A stretch of DNA of 64,000 bases, from the NCBI GenBank assembly GCA_934047225.1, contig OW203983.1, forward strand, positions 806,001 through 870,000, in the 5' to 3' direction. The stretch is from Ypsolopha sequella (taxonomy: Eukaryota > Arthropoda > Insecta > Lepidoptera > Ypsolophidae). A program made the position numbers and the translations under genes. Below, one piece after another: positions 11,196-21,900 of the stretch (the first letter of the stretch is position 1; the number at the start of each line of letters is the position of its first letter). A model generated the notes under the pieces. That model was not told where the DNA came from and searched no databases. It worked only from the letters and a program-made list of their open reading frames with translations.

Positions 11196-11285
11196 ATGGT
11201 TCGTTATTGTGGTATTTATGGATGCCTAGAAAACGGAGCAACCAATAAAGAACGGAGATTTTTCAAATTTCCTTCCTTCCGGTGA
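11196..11285 (+). pseudogene. Truncated THAP-domain start
   Basis: A 29-codon frame begins at ATG 11196. It contains CGIYGC (the C-x4-C half of a THAP zinc finger) and, after an Asn/Arg/Lys-rich stretch, RRFFKFPSF (the FxFP motif). A stop follows at once, so the Trp, Pro and C-x-x-H parts are absent. THAP domains are DNA-binding C2CH fingers found in P-element transposases and host proteins. Short, so moderate confidence. Confidence 0.5.
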
Positions 11286-11561
11286 ACCAAAGCATTTTCT
11301 TTTATGTACATAAAAAACACCTCTGACTCCTCTGAAAGGATTTGTGTCGTGACGTGACGATGTTTAAATTTTACACATATAAATTCGCGCGTGCCACCGT
11401 TACAAAATTGTGCCAGAATTTTATCGAACGATCGCCGCCGCGCGCCGTTGCGGCATCATAAAGGGAAGGCAGGCTGCGGGGTCATTGACCCTGCGTTTAG
11501 ACAGATGGACATACTTCGATTGAAGTATTTGTCTAATTCACTTTTAAAGTTATGAAAAAGC

Positions 11562-11837
11562 GGCGGTAACTCAGGGGTAGAACGCTGGCCTCTCAATCTT
11601 GAGATCTAGGTTCAATCCGCGGTGGATTGCACCAATGAGTTTTTCGGAATTTACATAATGTGCATCGTATTTGCTTATAGGTAAGTACTTCCTACTTTCT
11701 GAACGATAAAGGAAAACATCGTGAGGAAACCTATATGTCCTAAAAATTGTGTATTTGTGCCCGAAGTACGGCGATAGGGCTCCACCACCCATCACGTTGT
11801 GACGTAATATTTGTAGGTGAAACGCGGGTGTACCGAG
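11562..11837 (+). repeat. tRNA-related lepidopteran SINE
   Basis: The head has an A-box-like gtaactcaggggtagaacg and a B-box-like taggttcaatcc. The body contains aaaacatcgtgaggaaacct, a motif very widespread in lepidopteran short retroposons. The element runs directly into MITE family 1 copy 2. A minus-strand open stretch across it (11571-11846) is a by-product and not a gene. Confidence 0.7.
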
Positions 11838-12089
11838 TCTGGACATCGTCCAAATTCATACTTAAGCCTTGGTAACTCATCAGCACAATGAACCAATAAC
11901 GATTTTTGTAAAATTCATAAAACTAAATCTCGACTCCCCATAGTGATTCACTCAGGACTGGGAGTAAATTACTATGGGAAGTCGAAATTTCATTATACGA
12001 ATTTCACAAAAATTGTTATCGATTCATGATGCTGATCACTTACCAAGCCTCCAGTATGAATTTGGACGATGACCAAAAAGTCACCTTGT
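11838..12089. mobile_element. MITE family 1, copy 2
   Basis: Matches 1609-1872 along most of its length, including the central tatgggaagtcgaaatttca palindrome half and the right end tttggacgatgaccaaaaag plus tcaccttgt. The outermost left bases are lost where it meets the SINE. Related right-end fragments are at 43010-43052 and 46800-46862. Confidence 0.75.
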
Positions 12090-12335
12090 ATGTATTTTTA
12101 ATACAAATAAACCCACGGGGAACCAGAACTGGACCTAGGGATTAACCACGCTAAAATTTAGGAAGAGAATCATATAAGTTGCTGACTATAAATGTTGTCC
12201 CTCGACGACGCTCGCACGCTTGCTGCCAGCCCTAGACTAGCTCACGCACACACACAAGCGTGTGCGGACAAGCCAGTGCGCGCGTGAGAGTGTAGGTAAA
12301 TAACTTGAGGACTCAGTATGAAGTGTCGGGGGTGT

Positions 12336-13135
12336 GACGTCACTATCTATCTCACTGTAGCCTATCTCAATAATGTCGCTATCTGCCTCATTTTACTACG
12401 TTTGTTAATGCTAATATGATTTATTTATTTATTTACTAATACTAGAATAAGAACTATTGTTACTAACAAATTATGGGTTGTAAATTGTAGCCTGAAATAA
12501 ATGGATTTATTATTATTAAACTGTGTTACTATCTCATTCCAACACATTTTAAATAGCGTCACTATTCATCTCACTCTAACGCGTGTCAAATGGCATTTCT
12601 AATGCACGTCAAATAGCTTCACTGCCCGCAACTCTTTCATTCTAAATCCTAATTATTGAAAAAAATATCCTTTGGTAGTAAAATAGCAATAACTTTTTTT
12701 CAAAAGTAATACACAAAAATTGTCTAATCATTTTAAAAACTAGATTTGATGAACCATTATTTTAGACAATTTGCCTGACTAACATAGTACTTACCATTTT
12801 TTTTCAGGGTGTGGTTTCGAAGTTACCTAATTACAAAAAATTGGTCGTAAATCGGGTATTTTTTTTTCTTCCTGAAGTTATAGCATTTCTAAGTTTATTT
12901 TTGACTTTATCAATAGCAGGACTATTCAGAGTTGCGCAACAAAAATTTATCCCTAGAATTTACAATTGGGTAGCTTTGGCTCTCAAAAAACTATTCGAAG
13001 TTGTCAAATTTCACGAAATTTATAAAAGTACTATCAACTCGAAGACTATCTACTTTTTACTGAGGTCATATTTTGATATTATGGTTAGTCATAAGCTGCC
13101 CTATCAACCTTCCAACGGATAGCGTTGACTTTTGG
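12336..13135 (-). repeat. Repeat family B, copy 2, with a LINE-tail insertion
   Basis: Reverse complement of 5125-5806. About 115 bp at 12403-12519 is extra relative to copy 1. It reads like a non-LTR 3' tail (taatactagaataagaacta, then gcctgaaataaatgg and ttattattatt), so a short retroposed fragment has landed in this copy. The end near 13130 reads gggacaccctgtata. Confidence 0.7.
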
Positions 13136-13141
13136 GACACC

Positions 13142-14765
13142 CTGTATACACTTGGGATAAATTGCCAAGTGTTTAAATTATAGAAATTTATTTCTAATTA
13201 TAGTTTGAAATGTTTACATGTCGGTACATGTTGAGGTCCCTTTACGCAAAATGAAAAAACAAAACTCTTTTAGGATTAATTTGTTGTCCCTCTGTTTGTC
13301 TGTCTGTCCGTTTGACTAAGCAATTTTTCTGGGTAAAATTGATAAATGCCAATATTAACGGCCCTGTAAAAACATACTTCTACACTATGTAAATATAGGG
13401 ATGAACATTTGACATAATATTTTCATTTGAAAGTCAGCACCGAAAGGAACTGTAAAAAATAATGTAAAAATATGAAAACCGTTGTATTCTAAAGGGAATC
13501 TACTGTTTGTTCAATGTGGCGATAGCTTTGTTTATTATATTTTCCAATAATTTTTTATAAAGATAACAAATAGTTTCATACAAAATTTTCCTTAAGGGTC
13601 ATTTCTCCGGATTTTAAGAAATAATTATATCGGCCATAATACAACTTTTAGCTAAGACAACTTATTGTTAAAAGTTTGCTATATGCATAAACATATTTCA
13701 ATGATATCATGGTAGCTTCAAAATAATTGGGTTTTCCATAAGCGTGATATCAGATTATTTTAGGAATTTACGGCTGGTATCCCGCTACGGAAATGCCAAT
13801 TGTTTTTAACTATTGTAATATCATTAAAAGATGTTTATGCATACAGCAGACTTTTAACCATAATTTTTCTTAGCTAAAGATTGTATTTTTGCTTATTATA
13901 ATTGTATTTCTCATCAAGAGGTGCAAGATGGCAAGATATTCAAAAAGCGCCAAATTTGTGAAATGGTTTCAGGTAAAAACCAGGCGTAAAGGGGCCTCTT
14001 AAAGAAAACCTTGTATGAAACTATTTATTATATTAGTAAAAATAATTTAAGGAAAAAAATAAACAAAGCTATCGCCACATTGAACAGTAGATAATTAATC
14101 CCTTTAGAATAGAACAATACGGTTTTCATATTTTTTACACTATTTGTTCTATAATTTCTGTGCTGACTTTATATGAGAAATATTATCTCACGTTTTCATA
14201 CCTATATTTTCATAATGAGGAGATTTGTATGAAAAACGTCAAATAAAAGGCCATAAAAACGTTAAAAGTATGTTTTTTACATGGATGGCCAGGATAGCTC
14301 TTTGGATGGCCAGGCTGATCGACCAGGCACGACGAAAGTTCTTTAAACAGTCACCGCGCCTCCGGACCCCACGGACCCAGCGTCTCCACCCCAAACGGCG
14401 CAAACATTTAGCACTTGTCCATGTCCAGTGCGGAAAACTTGCGCCGTTTGTTGCTTTCGGCAGTGCCCGCCAGTACCAGCGGCCCTGCAGCTTTGTTGGA
14501 CATAAGAAGCCGCCAGCGTGTCCCCGCATGTTGTGTCCCACACTAGCGGCCGCCCATGCTTCCATGCTGTCAAAGTCATGGCGTCGGGCCTTTTTCCATC
14601 GTCCCGAATGACTCCTGTCGGTTCACGGGTCGAGGGTATGTTGATCGTGGTGAAGGCCTTTCGGATAATGTCATTCAGGGCAGGGCATTTATTAATTTTA
14701 CCCAGAAAAAATTGTGTAGACAAACGGAATGACAGACAAACATAGGGACAACAAATTAATCCTAA
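13142..14765. mobile_element. Foldback repeat P, copy 2, interrupted
   Basis: Same palindromic layout as 3345-5122, centre near 13770. Edges are cttgggataaattgccaagt on the left and an aacaaattaatcctaaaata region on the right. The right arm is broken by a GC-rich insert at about 14283-14692 that the other copy lacks. Confidence 0.75.
14283..14692 (-). pseudogene. Retroelement C-terminal nuclease-like fragment
   Basis: The minus strand encodes LNDIIRKAFTTINIPSTREP, GVIRDDGKRPDAMTLTAWKH and RPLVWDTTCGDTLAASYV. After a frameshift comes a SLAIQRAILA end. I recognise this pattern (RPD ... W-x-x-G ... WDxTxxDT ... ISxAIQR) from many invertebrate retroelement-derived proteins. The PD and WD-x-T spacing resembles a PD-(D/E)XK nuclease fold, which is inference. 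The segment is GC-rich and inserted in an AT-rich foldback arm, so it is a transferred fragment and not a resident gene. Confidence 0.6.
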
Positions 14766-14779
14766 AATAGTTTCGTTTT

Positions 14780-14990
14780 TACGGTGCCGTAGTCGTAGCC
14801 ATGTCCGTCTGTCTCTGTCTGTCCGCGGCTTAGCTAAGAGACTATTAGTACTAGAAAACTGTATATATATTTATCACGCCGGTAAAGTGGTACAGTAAAA
14901 TTTCGAAAAATATATATTTTTTGGGTCACCTCCCCTACACGTAAAGTGGGGATGATTTTTTTATTCTCGTCAGGCCCGAGGGTTTCTACA
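14780..14990 (+). repeat. Interspersed repeat with cctcccctacacgtaaag
   Basis: A member of a lepidopteran repeat group with gtccgtctgt..., an AT-rich middle, and cacctcccctacacgtaaag near the end. A second copy of the same end is at 20195-20340. Non-coding. Confidence 0.6.
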
Positions 14991-14999
14991 GCGAAGGGA

Positions 15000-15611
15000 A
15001 ATTAATTAATTAACGTTAATTTTAGAGAAATCATAACATAAGTCAGGAAATTATACTATCTAATATTATTACAAAGATCATTATCATTATTATTTATTTA
15101 TTTTATAAGAAACAAAACGTCGTATACATTCATATATAACTTAAATAATAAACATAAAGACTACATGTTTCATAAATCATTACTAAAAGAAAATTATTAG
15201 AATAAGATAAAACAAGGTGAAATAAAATGTTAGTGAGATATATTTCGTGCCATTCGGTTCAGAGCTCCTCACATCCAGACTTACTTTTCTTTCTGCGTTT
15301 CTATACTGCAATGATATAATCAATGCAATGATCGCGAGCGACAGGTCAAGAGCGAGGCTCCGCAACGAGACGTGACTCCACTCTGAGCTCTCGTGATCGA
15401 CTGAATTTTCCGTGCGTCGTCGTATATTTATTGAAAGCCGCGCGCCCATAGTAAAAATGTATGGCAGATTTCAGATGCGTTTTAAAAAAATCATATTCAA
15501 GTAATCACGCAATATTTTTTGAATGTGAAGCGGTCCCATTGTAGTTTAAACGTTTCTGGTTGGTTTCGATTGAGGTTGAGATGTAAGTAATTAAAAATAA
15601 TTAACGCCAAC
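15000..15611. other. No gene seen
   Basis: Two minus-strand open stretches (15183-15449 and 15497-15721) have no recognisable domain. The second overlaps the upstream region of the THAP gene fragment. I do not support either as a gene. Confidence 0.4.
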
Positions 15612-16806
15612 CACGGACGTAGCGGACTCCGCGCCGCTAACAGAATATTGAGGTACCCCATGATAAGCCGACTTGCTTGTACGGACGAACCGCACGCAAA
15701 CATACAAAAAACATAAGCCAATCAACCGCCATTCTGCAGCGAACCTTGCCCGGCGAAACGCGATGACGTCGTACTTAAAAAATTTCGAATATGCCGTCCT
15801 GCGTGGTCAAATCTTGCAGAAATAATAACGGATATATGAAAAAATTACAGGTAATTACCTTTTATAGGTAAGTTACTCGATTTTTACGTATTTCCATATC
15901 TTTAACGTGTTTTTACATGAAATGAATCTGCTCAATTCGGAACTCAAAACCTAAAGTCCGCGCCACCACTGAAGTCCTACGTCAAAGACTTTATTGTCTC
16001 TGTGATATGATCTAAAATGCCTTAATCCGTGAGACTTCAGTTCAATTGTCATACTCGTGACAATTGGCCAGTGTTGCCATTAAATACAAAAGCAAATCAC
16101 TCACCACAAAATGTCGGTGATAGATTTTCGAGCGGAATTGATAATTTTTTTATCTTCGTTTAAACCGACTTCGAAAAAGAGAAAGTTGTCAACTCACCTG
16201 TTTTTTTTTCTACACATATTTTTTGTGTAAGTTGCTCCATAACTCCGTCATTTCTTAACCGATTTGGATGATTCTTTTTTTGTTTAAAATAGTGTGTCGA
16301 TCAATAGATGTTGTTTCAGTTGGTCATCTCTCTATATATCTATATATCATGAAATGAAACGTCTGTCTGTAAAATTTTTCCGCTCAGATAAAAAATACCC
16401 ACGCCACCAAAGGGCTTGAGCTAAACAAATTTCGACACAGGCATACACGCGCAAGTTAGGTAGTCTAAATTACATTAATTACTAAAAAAATATATACCGA
16501 TGTGTTTTTTTAGACTTCCAAAAAGAAACCAAGTATGGAGGAATGATTGGTTAAATATAATTGGAGAGAGCAGAGGTGAAAACGACTGGGTTCCCTCCAA
16601 ATCCAGCGTCGTTTGTACGAATTGGTTTAGATTCGTATTACAGCGCCATCAAGCGACAATAGTATTATTTATAGTGCTAAACTATTTTCTGGGGAAATTG
16701 GTATCAGTTGGCAACCCAGCACGCACACATGCACTTTGAGCCGCCGCCATTGTTGTGATTCAGTTATTAGTTAGCGACACGGTGTCCGATCCTTCTTACG
16801 TTCATG
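15612..16806 (+). pseudogene. THAP-domain gene fragment, copy 1 (two exons)
   Basis: Exon 1 is 15791-15867 (MPSCVVKSC..., the C-x4-C pair, ending QVITFY). A GTAAGT donor follows at 15868. The acceptor tttttttag ends at 16513, and exon 2 starts at 16514 with LPKRNQVWRNDWLNII... and NDWVPSKSSVVCTNWF. The phase fits (77 nt, then 1 nt completes an Arg codon), giving the FxRLPK ... W ... W-x-P-S-x-x-S-x-V-C order of a THAP C2CH finger. The final His is replaced by Trp. The downstream frame is open to 16739 without further recognisable domains. It may derive from a P-element-like transposase or a host THAP gene. Confidence 0.65.
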
Positions 16807-16862
16807 ACGCCAACACACTTTTTTTAGATTTTGGGCCAACTTTAGATATTTATACTTCAAAT

Positions 16863-18058
16863 CACGGACGTAGCGGACTCCGCGCCGCTAACAGAATATT
16901 GAGGTACCCCATGATAAGCCCACTCGCTTGTACGGACGAACCGCACGCAAACATACAAAAAACATAAGCTAATCAACCGCCATTCTGCAGCGAACCTTGC
17001 CCGGCGAAACGCGATGACGTCGTACTTAAAAAAATTCGAATATGCCGTCCAGCGTGGTCAAATCTTGCAGAAATAATAACGGATATATGAAAAAATGTCA
17101 GGTAATTACCTTTCATAGGTAAGTTATTCGATTTTTAACGTATTTCCATTTCTTTAACGTGTTTTTACATGAAATGAATCTGCTCAGTTTGGAACTCAAA
17201 ACCTAAAGTCCGCGCCACCACTGAAGTCCTACGTCAAAGACTTTATGGTCTCTGTGATATGATTCAAAATGCCTTAATCCGTGAGACTTTAGTTCAATTG
17301 TCATACTCGTGACAATTGGCCAGTGTTGCCATTAAATACAAATGCAAATCACTCACCACAAAATGTCGGTGATAGATTTTCGAGTGGAATTGATAATTTT
17401 TTTTATCTTCGTTTAAACCCTACTTCAAAAAAGAGAAAGTTGTCAACTCACCTTTTTTTTTTCTACACATATTTTTTGTGTAAGTTGCTCCATAACTTCG
17501 TCATTTCTAAACCGATTTGGATGATTCTTTTTTTGTTTAAAATAGTGTGTCGATCAATAGATGTTGTTTCAGTTGGTCATCTCTATAGATATGATGAAAT
17601 GAAACGTCTGTCTGTTTGTAAAATTTTTCCGCTCAGATAAAAAATACCCACGACACCAAAGGGCTTGAGCTAAACAAATTTCGACACAGGCATACACGCG
17701 CAAGTTAGGTAGTCTAAATTACATTAATTATTAAAAAAATATATACGTAATGTGTTTTTTTTTAGACTTCCAAAAAGAAACCAAGTATGGAGGAGTGATT
17801 GGTTAAATATAATTAGAGAGAGTAGAGGTGAAAACGACTTGGTTCCCTCCAAATCCAGCGTCGTTTGTACGACTTGGTTTAGATTCGTATTACAGCGCCA
17901 TCAAGCGAAAATAGTATTATTTATAGTGCTAACCTATTTTCTGGGGAAATTGGTATCAGTTGGCAACCCAGCACGCACACATGCACTTTGAGCCGCCGCC
18001 ATTGTTGTGAATCAGTTATTAGTTAGCGACACGGTGTCCGATCCTTCTTACGTTCATG
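16863..18058 (+). pseudogene. THAP-domain gene fragment, copy 2 (direct duplicate)
   Basis: A direct repeat of 15612-16806 offset by 1251 bp, with a 56-bp spacer between copies. Exon 1 is 17042-17118 with a GTAAGT donor, and exon 2 starts at 17766. The first zinc Cys is changed to Ser (MPSSVVKSC). The FH of the FHRLP motif is intact here (Tyr in copy 1), and the late His is again Trp. Since different zinc ligands are damaged and one defect is shared, the finger was probably already altered before duplication. Confidence 0.65.
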
Positions 18059-18059
18059 C

Positions 18060-18660
18060 TTCAAATGCTATAAATTATTTTTCAAATTTGTGTCAGCGAA
18101 AATGTAGATACCTTTTCTGTGCTAGTAAATACATTTATTATACATTAAAACACTATTCAATTGTATCAACTTAACCGTGACTGGTGTTTTAGCTAATTTT
18201 GTACGGTGCAGTCTTAAACAGTTTTATTCTCCTGATGACGACGTTTGAAAAAATATACATTGCGGCGTTAATATTCTAACTCAACGTGTGACACTCTTTA
18301 TAACCTACAATGGACAAAATATTGTCAAATTTCAACGCTACTCGCTACAATGCTAAATATTTCATGGTAATTTTGAAATTTTATTTACCGCGAGGTTTAT
18401 TCTGTAAATATCACAGTAAATACATGTTTAAATTACTTATGAGTGAAATGAAATTCCTTTGGATGTCTTATTTGCGTTATTTGAAGAGTTTGAACAATTT
18501 GCCACGCTGCAATACACCATTTTTACAATATGTTTGTTCTAACGCGTTCGGTTGAGCAATGAGAGGCCCGCGGGTTATGTCTTGACGTATTGATCAAATC
18601 GGTGCGTCGCAGTCACGGCTTTCATGGCATTTCTATTCCTTATTAATAGTTCTGTGGGCG
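18060..18660 (-). mobile_element. P-like relic with THAP exon, copy at 18 kb
   Basis: The minus strand from 18655 down to about 18240 matches 54450-54860. The THAP exon is 18437-18520: MVYCSVANCSNSS..., then KTSKGISFHS and a stop. C-x4-C and the GISFH motif are intact. The position of the splice donor GTAAGT in the 54-kb copy is ATAAGT here, so splicing would be lost. The rest of a transposase is absent. Confidence 0.55.
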
Positions 18661-19990
18661 CAATAGACAGCCTTGATGGAGCAAATATTATTTAAGGGTT
18701 TACATGTCCTCATTACAAAACCAAGAGTTCTAAAAGCTTTAGAGATAATGTTGTCTATATATTGAATAAAATAGAGTTTTGAGTCCAAAATAACGCCGAA
18801 AACACGTACTGAATTAGTACGTTGTACAGGGATACTACCAAAATTGTATATTAATTGCATAGGTAGGTTGTCTTTTGCGTTTAAAAGAAACCTGTTGACA
18901 TGTGTCTATATTAACCGCAATTCTTTTTCTTCTATAGTAGCTATTCAAATAATCTGTTTGAATCATCTTGTATGTTTAAACAATCTGAGACATATATGTT
19001 CATAAATATCTTTTTATCCTTTGCATATAATATCTGTCTCGAGTGTACAAAACGTACATTAATGTCATATATAAATGCTAACCATAGTGAAACCAAATGT
19101 GGGGGGGGGGGAAATTACACGAAATCTGGTCTGAAACCACCAAGGGTCACTGCATGCCATCAATGTAAGTATTTCAAATGTCTGATGATCTTCGATTCAG
19201 AGATATTGACAGTACGACCAGGTTCTTATATTATTATTATTAGTGACATTGACTAATTCTTGTCCAAATAACTCTTCATAATCTGACAGGTGTTCACTGA
19301 ACACACTCTGAAAAAAGTTACTAATACTAATAATGAAGTTGCCTTCTGAAAACTTGTTTTTACCAAAAGTGAACTCTTTAGAATAACTACCCTTCTTTGA
19401 TTTGACGTAGGACCAAAATTTCCTAGGATCAATTCTAATAGCATTTTCTGTGATTTTTAGATATTAGATATTCACCTCTCATTTTAGAAACCCTAGATCT
19501 AAGTATAGTAAATTCATGATAGTTCCTTAAATTACCAAACCTCTTTCATCTAGAGCGAGCAATTTTTTTTAAATGTCGCGCTCTACCGAGGTGGATAATT
19601 GTGGTTCTTTGACTTGTTATAAATTGGTACAACCGTATTCATACTCGCATATATGACATGGTAAAAGCTTTCAACTGCATCGTCAATTGAAGCACATGCT
19701 AGTGGTGTTATCTAGTCAGTATTTCTAAAATGTTCATTAATTGCTTTATAATCTCCTTTGTTAAATTTAATAATCTCGATGCTTCTTGCATCGGAGTAAT
19801 TTTAATATTTGATGCATCTATTACTAACGGTGGATGAAACACGTCTACTTTTGATAAAGGACACTCACACATACACAAGTCCACAGAAAAGTTACAAAAT
19901 ATAAGGTCTAAAGTGTTTCCACTGGAATTCCCAAGTAATTATATTGATACAATCCCAGTGAGCTAATGAAATTAATTGAAATATATTTAC
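18633..19990 (-). pseudogene. Scrambled Jockey-like LINE ORF2 relic
   Basis: Minus-strand pieces in order are: endonuclease tail (19790-19930; SSGNTLDLIFCNF, then CPLSKVDVFHPPLV), the endonuclease-RT linker (19253-19470; IDPRKFWSYVKSKKGSYSKE, FFQSVFSEHLSDYEE), then the C-terminal RT region (18633-18860; VFGVILDSKLYFIQYIDNII, KAFRTLGFVMR). The catalytic RT core with its YADD box is missing, and 18870-19250 is rearranged. The family normally encodes an APE endonuclease plus reverse transcriptase for target-primed insertion. Dead copy. Confidence 0.7.
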
Positions 19991-20165
19991 TTATGTGACG
20001 TAGGTATATCAGATACATTTATTACAGGTCGGTTTTATAGTAATATAATTAAATAATGTATGTCTATGGGTAATAGTTTTATATAATATAAATAATAATA
20101 TGGGGAAATACACAAGGAAATAATAAAGGTTAGGTTTACCTAAATTTAATTAAAAAATACATTTG
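19985..20165 (+). repeat. AT-rich dispersed repeat, inverted partner at 56.1 kb
   Basis: Shares atacacaaggaaataataaa, ggttaggt and the tatcagatacatttatta region, in inverted orientation, with 56100-56290. Non-coding. Confidence 0.65.
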
Positions 20166-21900
20166 AATAAAATAAAATATATATATGTAATACATATGTG
20201 GTACAGTAAAATTTTGAAAAATATTTTTTTAGGGTACCTCCCCTACACGTAAAGAGGGGATGATTTTTTTCTCGTCTATCCTGTAGTGTGGGGTGTCGTT
20301 GGATAGATAATTTAAAAATATTGGGGGTGTAAGAAGACCATTTTTCTAAACTTTACATTACTTATGCTTCTAACAGCGTATGCGGCCGAACTAAGTCTAA
20401 CACATAGGGCTTCTATGTGGGGACCCCACTGAAGACGAGAGTCTACCGTAATGCCTAAAAACTTAGGTATTAGGCATAACGTTATCCAACTCTAGCTTGA
20501 ACCCCCGCAAAAGCAAATTAACATTCACTTGAATTACTTGAATTCACTTGAATTTGTTGTTCCCGTGCACTCGATGAGAATGGATAGTGACTAAAATATG
20601 GATGACCAAACAATTTAAAAACTTCGTCTCGAAGAGGAGGCAGATGACGCTCTTGTTACAAATGTTGAGAACGGCGTCACGCCGTACGCGGCTTATGGTG
20701 CCTGTGAATCGCCGCAACGTTGCGTGCACACACAGAACATAATTAGTTATATTGTATAAAAATATCAAAACATTGTTAAACAGGTAACACGAATGTTCAT
20801 TTGTGATTATTTTAGTTATAAAACAGAGCACAAAGTCTTCATGTACATATTTAAAGGAGGCAACACAAAACTAGAAAGTAAATTCAAGTCATTTTTAAAA
20901 CATCCTGTTAATCCACCTTCCTCATCAAAATCCTGTTATTTTTTACCCAGCAGTGGGCGTAGCCCTGTTCAGATATTACTTAAGAGGCTATGCGAATTTA
21001 ATTTTTGTCACTGTCTCCAAGCGAAAAATCGCGCAGTGCAAGAGGGGCGGATTCAGGGCAAAAGGGAAAAAAGTTGGTTTTATATTTTTATTTAAAAACT
21101 AAACTAGCTAGCAAAATTTCCAAAATCAAATGTCTAGATATTGTTGAAACCCATCTAATATAATATGTTTGATTTCTGTACATGGCTGCTACTCGTAAAA
21201 CGAGGGGGAAAAGTGTGTTAGAAGACCTCATTTCAACAAATTTCTATCGAGGAAAGTTTATCCAAACATTTATACCAGAAACTGATTATAATTTTCCATG
21301 TATTTCATGAAATACACTGAAAAGAAACACCCGTATTTTTTTCGCATATCGCCTTAACTGTAATTTCTAAATTTAAGGCCCCTGCATTCTGTTTTTTCTT
21401 TCCATGTTCTAGCAAAAGATTAGAGACTTTTACCTGAAGGGCATTTAGTTGTTGCACTGTTGGTGATTGATCGTTAATACAGAGGTTATCAGAGAGGTTT
21501 TTAGTTCATCCACATCCCTGTTTACATCAGTCAATCCTGTTATTAGTGAGGCATAGTCATTCCTCAAAGATAGGATCTCATTTCTCAATTCATCCTCTAA
21601 TTTCAGGTAAAGTGGATCTGGAGGAGCTGATATCAGCATTTGCTGACCTTGGGGTCGCCATAGGGCGCAACGAGGCAACCAATCTCCTCAAAAGGTATTA
21701 CAATCATGTTTATTGAAACTGCTTATATTTTATATTTAATATATAAGCATATTAAAAAAAAACAGATATATATAACTACATATTACATAAATAACAAAAT
21801 ATACTTACCTTGTTTTGTATTTTATAAAATCAAGTAATACATGTAAGTACATTTTCAGTTTCATCATAGGTCTGCTGTTTCAGCCACGATGTAACTGTTT
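20166..21900. other. No convincing gene
   Basis: 20195-20340 repeats the cctcccctacacgtaaag element of 14.9 kb. Two open stretches deserve mention. 20793-21095 (+) has no recognisable domain. 21445-21678 (-) encodes KLEDELRNEILSLRNDYASL, which could form a coiled coil as in LINE ORF1 or retroelement Gag proteins. Nothing else supports either as expressed. Confidence 0.4.

Noticed and set aside
14225..14745. Four overlapping open frames on both strands
   Set aside because: Only the minus-strand reading matches a known retroelement domain; the others are shadows caused by the GC-rich insert.
15183..15721. Minus-strand open frames upstream of the THAP fragment
   Set aside because: No recognisable domain, and the second overlaps the conserved upstream part of a plus-strand gene fragment.
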